A DNA stretch of 34,869 bases from Candidatus Omnitrophota bacterium (GTDB lineage: Bacteria; Omnitrophota; Gorgyraeia; Velamenicoccales; Velamenicoccaceae), in the NCBI GenBank assembly GCA_016235185.1, contig JACRLT010000043.1, forward strand, positions 1 to 34,869, written 5' to 3'. This document shows positions 14,661-22,270 of this stretch, one piece after another. The notes beneath the pieces are model-generated. The model searched no databases and was not told the DNA's origin. It worked only from the letters and a program-made list of their open reading frames with translations. Within the stretch, counting starts at the first letter, position 1. Each line of letters opens with the position of its first letter. Position numbers and translations under genes: made by a program.

Positions 14661-14924
14661 CCGCGGTCTAAAACCGCGCCCTTAAAGGGCGCGGATAAGT
14701 TGTGGCCGCTTGAGTATTCCGCCCAAGGATTTTAGCCCGGGCGGGCTCCATATTTTGCGGCTTTTGGCCGCATAATGCGCATAAACGGTTAAAATACTGG
14801 ATTTATCCCGCCTCGTAGATGTGCCAAAATTTTCTTTGATAATTTTGGCACACTCGGCGGGGTGTCACTGGATGGGCAATCCCGACTCACAACGTAAGGC
14901 GGGATTGCCCAGGGGATTTCCATC
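14661..14924 (+). promoter_or_regulatory. Long structured leader (or small RNA) upstream of nifU
   Basis: This gene-free 264-base stretch holds at least five strong hairpins: GCGCCC/GGGCGC near 14680-14695, CCGCCC/GGGCGG, TGCGGC/GCCGCA near 14757-14772, TGTGCCAAAATT/AATTTTGGCACA (14820-14831/14841-14852) inside CCCGCC/GGCGGG (14807-14812/14856-14861), and GGGCAATCCCG/CGGGATTGCCC (14874-14884/14900-14910). GATGG/CCATC can extend the last hairpin, leaving the SD AGGGGA (14911-14916) in an internal loop directly before the start codon. ATCCC at 14805 can also pair with the SD. The 5' half could be a separate small RNA. Confidence 0.5.
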
Positions 14925-15320
14925 ATGGAAAACGCAGGAAACGTACAATACAGTGAAAAAGTAATGCAGCATTTTTTGAACCCGCACAACGTGGGGGACT
15001 TGCCCGATGCCAATGGCATAGGCAACGTCGGAAATCCCGTATGTGGTGACATCATGAGGCTCTACATAAAGGTAGAGGATGGAAAGATCAAGGACGTCCG
15101 TTTTAAGACTTTCGGATGTGGGGCTGCCATTGCCACCAGTTCCATGGTGACAGACCTGGTCAAGGGAAAGACGCTCCAAGAGGCTTTGCAGATATCCAAC
15201 AAGGCGGTGGCCGAGGCGCTGGGCGGCTTGCCCAAGGTCAAGATGCACTGTTCTGTGTTAGCCGAAGAGGCTTTAAAGGCAGCGATCGACGACTACAACA
15301 AGAGGAAACAAGGCGCATAG
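14925..15320 (+). CDS. nifU: NifU/IscU-type iron-sulfur cluster scaffold
   Basis: This 131-residue protein assembles Fe-S clusters for transfer to apoproteins. The three ligand cysteines of the scaffold domain are in place: NPVCGD (about residue 40), TFGCGAAIATSS (about 65), and KMHCSVLAEEAL (about 108). The N-terminal YSEKVMQHFLNPHNVGDLPDANG is typical of the family. It is the N-terminal-domain-only form, without the ferredoxin and Nfu domains of full NifU. No cysteine desulfurase (NifS/IscS) lies beside it in this window. Fe-S enzymes nearby (KorABCD, MetV) are plausible clients. It has its own promoter and a long structured leader. Confidence 0.92.
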   Translation: MENAGNVQYSEKVMQHFLNPHNVGDLPDANGIGNVGNPVCGDIMRLYIKVEDGKIKDVRFKTFGCGAAIATSSMVTDLVKGKTLQEALQISNKAVAEALGGLPKVKMHCSVLAEEALKAAIDDYNKRKQGA

Positions 15321-15322
15321 TC

Positions 15323-15367
15323 ATCCCGCCTTCGCTAAAATTAAATCTAAGGTGGCTTCGGCGGGAT
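15323..15367 (+). promoter_or_regulatory. Hairpin ahead of 5-formyl-THF cyclo-ligase
   Basis: ATCCCGCC (15323-15330) pairs with GGCGGGAT (15360-15367), with TTCG/CTTC at the base of an AT-rich loop. It is followed by TTCACTAAATGG, which resembles GTCACTGGATGG after the equivalent helix of the nifU leader. No good SD precedes the ATG at 15399. Confidence 0.45.
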
Positions 15368-15398
15368 TTCACTAAATGGCTGCGCCCATGGGTGTTCA

Positions 15399-15962
15399 AT
15401 GATCCAGGAAAAGAAAAAAAAGATCAGGGAAGAAGTCTTGAAGAAACTAGAGAACCACAAGGAGGAAGAGAGACTACATAAAAGTTCTAAGATCGCCAAG
15501 AAACTTTTTTTATTAAAGGAGTTTTTAAAAGCAAAGACGGTTTTGTTCTATCTTTCGTTTGACGGAGAAGTTGATACGTTGAGGATGATCAGAGATACCA
15601 TTAAGCAAGGAAAAAAGGTTGCTGTCCCTGTGATCTTAAGAGAGAAGAGGGAGATCTTCCCGTCTCTTTTAAAGGACCTGGACGCAGAACTTAAAATCGG
15701 ACCATACGGGGTACTGCACCCCAAAGAAGAATACATTCGGCCCATCCCCCCAGAAATAATAGACCTGGTTATTGTCCCTGGCCTCGCTTTTGACGAGGCC
15801 GGTAACCGGCTCGGGCGCGGGATGGGGTATTATGACCGATTTTTAAGCCGGCTCCAAAAAGACGTTCCTACTGTCGGCCTTGCTTTTGATTTCCAGGTGA
15901 TCGACGATTTCCCTCCTCTGGAACCTCACGACCTCTCCGTCTCCAAAGTCCTCTTTGCTTAA
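15399..15962 (+). CDS. 5-formyltetrahydrofolate cyclo-ligase
   Basis: This 187-residue enzyme converts 5-formyl-THF plus ATP to 5,10-methenyl-THF, returning folate to the one-carbon pool. The family signature is the C-terminal glycine-rich loop LGRGMGYYDRFLSRLQ (about residues 138-153), preceded by LVIVPGLAFDEAGN. The N-terminal half has the conserved basic helix (KIREEVLKKLENHKEEERLHKSSKIAKKL) and FYLSFDGEVDT. It fits functionally with MetV, another folate enzyme about 2.5 kb upstream. The ATG at 15399 overlaps no neighbour and lacks a clear SD. Confidence 0.93.
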   Translation: MIQEKKKKIREEVLKKLENHKEEERLHKSSKIAKKLFLLKEFLKAKTVLFYLSFDGEVDTLRMIRDTIKQGKKVAVPVILREKREIFPSLLKDLDAELKIGPYGVLHPKEEYIRPIPPEIIDLVIVPGLAFDEAGNRLGRGMGYYDRFLSRLQKDVPTVGLAFDFQVIDDFPPLEPHDLSVSKVLFA

Positions 15963-15987
15963 ACATGGGTAGAAGGAACAGAAATTC

Positions 15988-16112
15988 ACTCCTTGCTTAA
16001 ACGCCCCCATCGTTTTGTTTCGCTTTGCGAAAGCAAAACGAAACAGAGGGGGCAAGCTTCGGAGTCAATTTTGAGCGGTAGAGGTATCTGAAATATTGCA
16101 AAATTGAGGAGG
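15988..16112 (+). promoter_or_regulatory. Structured leader of rny (two-helix, SD-adjacent type)
   Basis: ACTCC (15988-15992) pairs with GGAGT (16061-16065), GCTT with AAGC (16054-16057), GCCCCC with GGGGGC (16003-16008/16048-16053), and then the same 12-bp GTTTTGTTTCGC/GCGAAA-G-CAAAAC hairpin as before rpmI. The second helix, TCAATTTTG (16065-16073) with CAAAATTGA (16099-16107), ends at GGAGG (16108-16112). Compared with the rpmI copy, two pairs of this helix change on both sides (T-A to C-G and C-G to T-A), which supports a folded RNA. Confidence 0.62.
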
Positions 16113-16121
16113 TAACTAAGC

Positions 16122-17696
16122 ATGTCAACAGGGATCAATATATATCTATTGGGTGTCATATGTGTTGCCGCAGGCGTCGGCCTGTCGCTGCTCTTTCTTA
16201 TCTTGAAAAAGTCCATGACCCAGCAGAAAATTAAGAATGCCAGGTTAGAGGCAAAGAGTATCGTCGACGAAGCCCAGAAATCCGCCGAGGCGTTGCGCCG
16301 CGAAGGCGAACTTAACGCCAAAGACCTGCTTTTCAAGATGCGCCAGGATTTTGAGAAAGAGACGCGCGACCGTCGCGACGAACTTTCCAATCTGGAAAAG
16401 CGTATTTCTGGCCGCGAGGCGAACCTTGACCGCCGCGTGGACCTTTTGGAGAAGAAAGAGCGGGAACTCGAAGACAAGGCAAAAAACTTGAAAGGCGCGG
16501 AAGATGCGCTAAAGGCCAAGCACGACGAACTCGCCAGGGTGCTGGCCGAAGAAAAAGACAGGCTGCACAAGATCTCCAACATGTCGCCTGATGAGGCCAA
16601 GGTCCTGCTTTTGTCCAAATTAGAGAGCGAGCTGAACCGCGAAAAAGCCGTTCTTATCAAGAAGTCAGAAGATGAGGTCAAAGAAACCGCGGATAAAAAA
16701 GCGCAGGAACTTATCACCTATGCTATACAGCGTTGTGCCGTAGAACACGCGGTGGAATCGACGGTCAGCGTAGTGAATCTCCCGGGAGATGACATGAAGG
16801 GCCGCATAATCGGCCGCGAAGGCCGCAATATCAGGGCTTTTGAGATGGCGACTGGCATAGATGTTATTATCGATGATACGCCGGAGGCTGTTATGCTTTC
16901 CGGTTTTGACCCTGTGCGCCGCGAGATCGCGCGCATCTCATTGGAACGTTTGATCTCCGATGGCCGTATCCATCCAGGGCGGATCGAAGAGTTGGTCGAA
17001 AAGGTGAAAAAAGAGATGGAGATCAAGATAAAAGAGGAGGGCGAACGCGTCCTTTTTGATATCGGCGTGCACGGTATTCATCCGGAGCTCGTCAAGATGA
17101 TAGGCCGCCTGAAATACCGCACCAGCTTTGGCCAGAATGCCTTGCAGCATTCCAAGGAAGTGGCGCTTTTGATGGGTGTATTGGCGGATGAAGTCGGGCT
17201 TGACCCGAAGATCGCCCGCCGCATCGGAATCTTGCATGATATCGGAAAAGCGCTTGACCAGCAGATCGAAGGTACACACGCGAGGTTAGGAGCAGAGCTT
17301 GCCAGAAAATTCTCCGAAACGGAGATCGTTATACAGGGTATTGAGGCTCATCATGAAGAGGTAGAAAAGACCAGCCTTTACGGAGTTTTGGCTGCTGCTG
17401 CTGATGCTATCAGCGCCGCACGGCCGGGGGCCCGGCGGGAGACGCTTGAGACTTACGTCAAGAGGCTGGAAAAATTGGAGTCTATTGCCAACGTCTTTAA
17501 GGGCGTAGAGAAGGCTTTTGCTATCCAGGCAGGCCGCGAGATCCGCATCATCGTTCAGCCCGAGAAGATATCGGATAATGATGTTGTTGTGCTGGCGCGC
17601 GATATCCGTAAAAAAATAGAAGAAGGTATGGAATATCCTGGTCAGGTCAAGGTGACTGTGATCCGCGAGACAAGAGCAATAGAGTACGCGAAATAG
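16122..17696 (+). CDS. rny: Ribonuclease Y
   Basis: This 524-residue membrane-anchored endoribonuclease initiates mRNA decay. Visible in order are an N-terminal transmembrane helix (about residues 8-28), a long charged coiled coil (about 30-200), a KH domain ([31 protein letters not shown], about 220-250) and an HD metal-dependent domain with the HD pair in [11 protein letters not shown] and HHEE later. The length matches the family. The ATG follows GGAGG by nine bases under the structured leader. In Firmicutes rny is often followed by ymdB, as here. The stop is embedded in a GCATAGGG-type repeat fragment. Confidence 0.96.
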   Translation: MSTGINIYLLGVICVAAGVGLSLLFLILKKSMTQQKIKNARLEAKSIVDEAQKSAEALRREGELNAKDLLFKMRQDFEKETRDRRDELSNLEKRISGREANLDRRVDLLEKKERELEDKAKNLKGAEDALKAKHDELARVLAEEKDRLHKISNMSPDEAKVLLLSKLESELNREKAVLIKKSEDEVKETADKKAQELITYAIQRCAVEHAVESTVSVVNLPGDDMKGRIIGREGRNIRAFEMATGIDVIIDDTPEAVMLSGFDPVRREIARISLERLISDGRIHPGRIEELVEKVKKEMEIKIKEEGERVLFDIGVHGIHPELVKMIGRLKYRTSFGQNALQHSKEVALLMGVLADEVGLDPKIARRIGILHDIGKALDQQIEGTHARLGAELARKFSETEIVIQGIEAHHEEVEKTSLYGVLAAAADAISAARPGARRETLETYVKRLEKLESIANVFKGVEKAFAIQAGREIRIIVQPEKISDNDVVVLARDIRKKIEEGMEYPGQVKVTVIRETRAIEYAK

Positions 17697-17734
17697 CATA
17701 GGGCGAAGGGCGTAGAGCATAGGGAAAAATAATT

Positions 17735-18550
17735 ATGAAAATACTATTCATCGGAGATATTGTAGGGTCTCCAGGCCGCGCAGCGGTAAAAACCATCCTC
17801 CCTAAATTAAAACAAAGAGAGGGTATAGACGTTGTTATTGCTAACGCAGAGAATTCCGCCGGCGGTTCCGGCATTACCCCGCGCACAGCGCGCGACCTCT
17901 TCCAGTCCGGTTGCCACGTATTGACATCCGGCGACCACATCTGGAAGCGTCCCGAGGTCGTAGAGCTTCTGCAGAATGATCCCAATATCTTAAGGCCTGC
18001 CAATTTTCCGAAGATGACTCCTGGGCATGGCAGCGTTGTCTTTAAGACAGGGGACGGGAAAAAGGTGGGCGTTATCTGTCTCTTGGGCAGGGTGTTTATC
18101 GACGCCATGGTTGAATCGCCATTTCACGTTGTGCAGGAAGAGATCAAGGCATTAAAACAGGAAACCAATATTATCGTCCTGGATATGCATGCAGAGGCGA
18201 CAAGTGAAAAGGTGGCGATGGGATGGTTTTTAGACGGCGAGGTTTCTGCTGTTTTGGGGACTCATACGCATATCCAGACGGCGGACGAGCGCATTTTACC
18301 CAAAGGCACCGCTTATCTGACCGATGCGGGCATGACAGGCCCCTATGACTCTGTTATCGGCAGGAAAAAAGACAGGATCATTGAGAGATTTATGACAGGT
18401 ATGCCCACGCGCTTTGAGTTGGGCACCGAAGATGTAGAGCTTCACGGCGCGCTGGTCGAAATAGACGAGCTGACCGGCAAGGCTTTAAAGATCGCGCGCA
18501 TCAGGGAAAAAGCCGGTCCGCCTACGCAACTAGATCATGACGAACCGTAG
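17735..18550 (+). CDS. ymdB: YmdB-type metallophosphoesterase
   Basis: This 271-residue calcineurin-like phosphoesterase belongs to the YmdB/TIGR00282 family. In Bacillus it has cAMP/cGMP phosphodiesterase activity and affects RNase Y-linked biofilm decisions. Metal-binding motifs are complete: FIGDIVGSPGR (residues 4-14), ANAENSAGG, TSGDHIWKR, DMHAEATSEK and VLGTHTHIQTAD, with the family ending YLTDAGMTGPYDSVIG. The neighbouring rny supports a shared RNA-turnover role. The preceding 38 bases carry a GCATAGGGCGAAGGGCG repeat fragment instead of an obvious SD. Confidence 0.93.
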   Translation: MKILFIGDIVGSPGRAAVKTILPKLKQREGIDVVIANAENSAGGSGITPRTARDLFQSGCHVLTSGDHIWKRPEVVELLQNDPNILRPANFPKMTPGHGSVVFKTGDGKKVGVICLLGRVFIDAMVESPFHVVQEEIKALKQETNIIVLDMHAEATSEKVAMGWFLDGEVSAVLGTHTHIQTADERILPKGTAYLTDAGMTGPYDSVIGRKKDRIIERFMTGMPTRFELGTEDVELHGALVEIDELTGKALKIARIREKAGPPTQLDHDEP

Positions 18551-18597
18551 GGTCTTGCTTCGGCGGATGCCACTGGACACCAACATTGCGGATTTCC

Positions 18598-19731
18598 ATG
18601 TTAAAACAGCCAAGAATATGGACTGTTAGCGAACTTACCGCTGATATCAAGGAAGCCCTAGAGAATATTTTCGTCGACATCTTGATCGAAGGCGAAGTCT
18701 CTAATCTCCGCCAGCCTTCCTCCGGACACAGTTATTTCAGCCTCAAAGACGCAACGAGTTCATTGCGTTGTGTTTTATTCCGCCAGGCCGCAGGACGTAT
18801 CAAGTTTGCGCTTGCCGACGGGATGAAAGTTGTTTGCGGCGGCAGGGTCGGCGTCTATGAGCGTGACGGCCAGTACCAACTTTATGTTGATACGATCGAG
18901 CCCCACGGCAAGGGTGCTCTACAGCTGGCCTTTGAGCAATTAAAGGAAAAGCTGGCGAAGGAAGGGTTGTTTGAAGAGGCGCGTAAGAAACCATTGCCTT
19001 TTTTGCCGGAGGCTATCGGAGTCATAACATCTCCGACCGGCGCTGTAATACGCGATATCCTGCATGTCCTGGATAGGCGTTTCCCAGGCCACCACGTCAT
19101 AATCAACCCTGTGCGCGTGCAGGGGGATGAGTCAAAAGATGAAGTGGTCGCTGCCATTGAGGAGTTCAACAGGGCAGGTAATGTCGATGTTATTATCCTG
19201 GCGCGCGGCGGCGGGTCTTTAGAGGACCTGTGGTGTTTTAACGAAGAAGCGGTTGCCCGCGCTATTTTTAATTCAAAGATACCGATCATATCAGCTATCG
19301 GGCACGAGACGGATTATACTATTGCGGATTTTGTGGCTGACCGCAGGGCGCCAACGCCGTCGGCTGCGGCAGAGATAGTCATGCCTGCGCGCTCCGAGCT
19401 CGACGACAAGATAGAGAACTTTACTTTGGCGCTTACGCGAGCTCTTGGCGATATCGTGCCGCAACATGTGCAGCGCATAGACGAGCTGTCTTGCGCGCTT
19501 GAGCGCGCTCTTGGCCAGAGGCTGGCGCGCGAAGACCTGAAGCTCAATAGCCTTATTGACAGGCTGGAGTCCCTTAGTCCCATTGTGATCTTAAAAAGGG
19601 GCTATAGCATAACATCCTTGTTTGAGCAGAATAAGATACTTGGCACAACAGAAGGCCTGAATAAAGGCGACAAGGTTAAAACAAGGCTTTCCCGCGGCGA
19701 ATTCGTCAGCGAGGTGATAGAAATTTTCTAA
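18598..19731 (+). CDS. xseA: Exodeoxyribonuclease VII large subunit
   Basis: This is the catalytic subunit of ExoVII, which degrades single-stranded DNA to oligonucleotides in repair. The N-terminal OB domain (WTVSELTADIKEALENIF, IEGEVSNLRQPSSGHSYFSLKD) is followed by the catalytic domain with ITSPTGAVIRDILHVL and ILARGGGSLEDLWCFNEE, and a helical C-terminal part that contacts XseB. It has 377 residues, slightly shorter than the usual 400-450 because of a short coiled-coil arm. ATG 18598 is chosen over TTG 18586 because WTVSEL then lies at the usual depth. It has no clear SD. xseB follows after 75 bases. Confidence 0.94.
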   Translation: MLKQPRIWTVSELTADIKEALENIFVDILIEGEVSNLRQPSSGHSYFSLKDATSSLRCVLFRQAAGRIKFALADGMKVVCGGRVGVYERDGQYQLYVDTIEPHGKGALQLAFEQLKEKLAKEGLFEEARKKPLPFLPEAIGVITSPTGAVIRDILHVLDRRFPGHHVIINPVRVQGDESKDEVVAAIEEFNRAGNVDVIILARGGGSLEDLWCFNEEAVARAIFNSKIPIISAIGHETDYTIADFVADRRAPTPSAAAEIVMPARSELDDKIENFTLALTRALGDIVPQHVQRIDELSCALERALGQRLAREDLKLNSLIDRLESLSPIVILKRGYSITSLFEQNKILGTTEGLNKGDKVKTRLSRGEFVSEVIEIF

Positions 19732-19742
19732 CATGGTATAAT
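19714..19742 (+). promoter_or_regulatory. Candidate promoter for xseB
   Basis: A perfect -10 TATAAT (19737-19742) lies 17 bases after GTGATA (19714-19719), four of six matches to the -35 consensus. The predicted start (about 19749-19750) coincides with the first base of the folded xseB leader, which supports both calls. Confidence 0.55.
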
Positions 19743-19749
19743 GGGAATG

Positions 19750-19806
19750 ATCCCTCTCCGCCTGTGGCGGATCGGGATGATTTACTGATGAAAGAGAGGG
19801 TAAATC
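19750..19806 (+). promoter_or_regulatory. Compact structured leader of xseB
   Basis: ATCCC (19750-19754) pairs with GGGAT (19774-19778) around CCGCC/GGCGG (19758-19762/19766-19770). A second helix, GATTTAC (19779-19785) with GTAAATC (19800-19806), touches the ATG at 19807 and holds the SD GAGAGGG in its loop and 3' base. CCCTCTC (19752-19758) is perfectly complementary to GAGAGGG (19794-19800), so helix 1 and SD masking are alternatives. This is the same architecture as the infC, rpmI and rny leaders with different sequence. Confidence 0.55.
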
Positions 19807-20028
19807 ATGGGCTTTGAAGATAATTTGAAAAAGCTGGAAAAGATCGTAGAGGACCTGCATTCAGAAAAACTTTCTTTGGAAAAGTCGATCGAAAAATTTG
19901 AGGACGGTGTCAAGCTTGCGGATACATGCATCAAGTCATTGGATTCTATGAGGAAAAAGATCGAAGTCATTTCCAAATCCAAGGACGGTAAGGCCAAGAT
20001 AAAACCGCTGCAAGAAAAAGAGGGCTAA
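19807..20028 (+). CDS. xseB: Exodeoxyribonuclease VII small subunit
   Basis: This 73-residue helical protein forms, with several copies per XseA, the ExoVII complex. It shows the family pattern FEDNLKKLEKIVEDLHSEKLSLEKSIEKFEDGVKL, two amphipathic helices forming a hairpin, then a lysine-rich tail (SKSKDGKAKIKPLQEK). It follows xseA and precedes dxs, a gene order common in bacteria. The start codon directly abuts a GATTTAC/GTAAATC helix. Confidence 0.92.
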   Translation: MGFEDNLKKLEKIVEDLHSEKLSLEKSIEKFEDGVKLADTCIKSLDSMRKKIEVISKSKDGKAKIKPLQEKEG

Positions 20029-20040
20029 ACGCCAAGGGTC

Positions 20041-21918
20041 ATGTTGCTTGAAAACATCAAATCACCGCAGGATTTAAAGATGGTACCTGTAGAAAAACTT
20101 GCAGATGTCGCCGCAGAGGTGCGCCAGCGCATCATCAGCGTTGTCTCCAAGACCGGGGGCCACTTGGCATCCAGCCTGGGGGTTGTGGAGTTAGCCGTCG
20201 CAGTACATTATTGTTTTAACGCGCCGGAGGATATCATTGTGTGGGACGTGGGCCACCAGGCGTATGCGCACAAGATCCTTACAGGGCGAAATACCAGTTT
20301 TGACACGCTCCGCCAGAAAGATGGTTTGAGCGGGTTCCCGTCCAGGCAAGAATCGCGCTACGACCCTTTCAGCACAGGCCATAGCTCAACATCGGTATCT
20401 TTGGCATTGGGCAAGGCGGCTGCGCGGCGGATACAGGGGACTAACGAAAAAATAGTAGCGATCGTAGGCGATGGCGCATTGACTGGCGGCATGTGCTTTG
20501 AGGCCTTAAATCATGCCGGCCATATCGGGGAAGACATCCTGGTCATACTTAATTCCAACGACCTGGCAATCGCCCCTAGCGTAGGAGCTTTAAGCACCTA
20601 TTTGAACAAGATAATATCTAAGCCTATTTTTAACCGATTCAAGGAAGCGCGCGAGGCCTTTTTAAAACAACGCCTTCCCCGTATTGGGCCGCGGTTACTA
20701 AAGCTCGTTGACAGATTTGAGGAGTTGCTTAAAGGCCTGATCGTGCCCGGCATCTTTTTTGAAGAGATGGGTTTTAAGTACTTTGGGCCGTTAGACGGCC
20801 ACAACATCGGCCTGCTAACAGACACTTTAAAGAACGTCTCTTTACTGCGCGGGCCGGTGCTGCTCCACGTAGTTACAAAAAAAGGCAAGGGGTTTGCGCC
20901 GGCAGAAAACCAGCCGATTAAGTTTCATGGCACGCCATGTTTTAACATGGTCAGCGGCGAGGTCGAGTCTTCGCTTGAGGCTTGCCGCGCTACGTTTACG
21001 GATGTATTCGGCTCTAAGCTCATTGAGTTAGGACAGAAGGATAAAAAAATAGTCGCAATAACCGCCGCAATGCCCGAAGGCACAGGCCTGGACCGTTTTG
21101 CACAGATGTTCCCGGATAGATTTTTTGACGTCGGCATAGCCGAGCAGCATGCCGTTGGGTTTGCCGCCGGGCTGGCGCAGGGCGGCTTAAAGCCTTACTT
21201 TGCAGTCTATTCTACTTTTTTGCAGCGGGCCTATGATCAGATCGCAGAAGAGATGTGTTTGCAGAATCTGGGTGTCGTCCTTTGTATCGACCGTGCCGGC
21301 ATAGTGGGGCAAGACGGCCCTACGCACCACGGTATTTTTGATATTGCTTATCTGCGCCATTTGCCTAATATAGTGGTTATGGCTGCGGCTGATAAGGAAG
21401 ATCTTGAGGCGATGTTAGAATTCGCGCAAACCATGGAGGCTCCGACAGCTATCCGCTATCCGAGGGATATAGCATTGTTGAGGCCTAACACAGTACCTTT
21501 TACAAGTGTCAGGCTGGGCAAGGCAGAGGTTTTAAAAGAAGGTACTGATGTAGTCCTGTTAGCCGTAGGGAGCATGGTACATCTTTGCCTGGATGCGGCG
21601 CAGATATTGGAAGGCGAACATATCCATGCCGCTGTTGTCAATGCGCGTTTTATAAAACCGCTCGACGAATCTCTTATATTGGATCTTTACCATAGATATC
21701 CGGCGATGATCACTGTTGAAGAAGGTGTTTTAAAAGGCGGTTTTGGAAGCGCGGTCTTGGAGGTTTTGGAGGGAGACGGCGGAAAACCTAAGATTGTTAA
21801 GTTGCTTGGGTTGCCATCCGAGTTCATTACATTCGATAAGAGAAAAGACTTGCTTGAAAGATACGGACTGACGGCGCGCAAGATAGCCGAAAGCGTAAAG
21901 GGGGCCTTGCGCAGATAA
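20041..21918 (+). CDS. dxs: 1-deoxy-D-xylulose-5-phosphate synthase
   Basis: This 625-residue thiamine diphosphate enzyme condenses pyruvate and glyceraldehyde 3-phosphate, the first step of the MEP isoprenoid pathway. The N-terminal domain has GGHLASSLGVVELAVAVHY, VWDVGHQAYAHKILTGR, STGHSSTSVSLALG and the ThDP motif GDGALTGGMCFEALNHAG. The middle domain includes FFDVGIAEQHAVGFAAGLA (catalytic Glu) and DRAGIVGQDGPTHHGIFD. A transketolase C-terminal domain begins near VLLAVGSMV. The length is typical. It follows xseB by 12 bases, and its TAA overlaps the ferredoxin ATG by one base. Confidence 0.96.
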   Translation: MLLENIKSPQDLKMVPVEKLADVAAEVRQRIISVVSKTGGHLASSLGVVELAVAVHYCFNAPEDIIVWDVGHQAYAHKILTGRNTSFDTLRQKDGLSGFPSRQESRYDPFSTGHSSTSVSLALGKAAARRIQGTNEKIVAIVGDGALTGGMCFEALNHAGHIGEDILVILNSNDLAIAPSVGALSTYLNKIISKPIFNRFKEAREAFLKQRLPRIGPRLLKLVDRFEELLKGLIVPGIFFEEMGFKYFGPLDGHNIGLLTDTLKNVSLLRGPVLLHVVTKKGKGFAPAENQPIKFHGTPCFNMVSGEVESSLEACRATFTDVFGSKLIELGQKDKKIVAITAAMPEGTGLDRFAQMFPDRFFDVGIAEQHAVGFAAGLAQGGLKPYFAVYSTFLQRAYDQIAEEMCLQNLGVVLCIDRAGIVGQDGPTHHGIFDIAYLRHLPNIVVMAAADKEDLEAMLEFAQTMEAPTAIRYPRDIALLRPNTVPFTSVRLGKAEVLKEGTDVVLLAVGSMVHLCLDAAQILEGEHIHAAVVNARFIKPLDESLILDLYHRYPAMITVEEGVLKGGFGSAVLEVLEGDGGKPKIVKLLGLPSEFITFDKRKDLLERYGLTARKIAESVKGALRR

Positions 21919-22121
21919 TGTCAAAGATAAAGATCAATAAGATCCGGTGTAAAGGGTGCAGCCTGTGCGTAGTGTGCTGCCCTAAAAAGAATTTAAAGCT
22001 TGAGGATAAGCTTAACGAGGCAGGGATCTTTACCGCTGTTGTAGTCGACGAAAATAACTGCACGGGCTGCGGGTTTTGTTTTATTATGTGCCCTGATACC
22101 TGTATTGAAATAGAAGGATAA
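21918..22121 (+). CDS. korD: Ferredoxin subunit of a 2-oxoacid:ferredoxin oxidoreductase (KorD-type)
   Basis: This 67-residue protein has two [4Fe-4S] motifs, CKGCSLCVVCCP (residues 11-22) and CTGCGFCFIMCP (about 48-59). It is the electron-transfer delta subunit for the alpha, beta and gamma subunits encoded next. It begins one base inside the dxs stop codon, so the kor operon is probably transcribed with dxs. A 147-base inverted repeat separates it from korA. Confidence 0.9.
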   Translation: MSKIKINKIRCKGCSLCVVCCPKKNLKLEDKLNEAGIFTAVVVDENNCTGCGFCFIMCPDTCIEIEG

Positions 22122-22268
22122 ATCCGAAGCGCTAAATACGAAATCCGAAACAATGTTTGAAAAAATTCAAAAAATCAATACACAAAATAAGATTAGTTGT
22201 CGAAAATTAAAACATTCGAACATTAAGATTTGTTTCGTGCTTCGAAATTCTAATTTCGAGTTTCTATA
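22122..22268. repeat. CGAAATCCGAAAC-type inverted repeat between korD and korA
   Basis: The left arm has CCGAAGCGCTAAATACG and AAATCCGAAACAATG. The right arm carries complements (AACATTAAGATTTGTTTCG, GTGCTTCGAAATTC, TTTCGAGTTTC). The middle is AT-rich. A second copy with the same arms but a different centre lies between korA and korB, so this is a repeated element rather than a gene-specific site. Confidence 0.7.
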
Positions 22269-22270
22269 CC

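Noticed and set aside
15986-16717. 243-codon minus-strand frame over the start of rny
   Set aside because: It is a serine-rich shadow of the charged coiled coil of RNase Y. It shares a segment with another minus frame near rpmI only because both cross the shared leader repeat.
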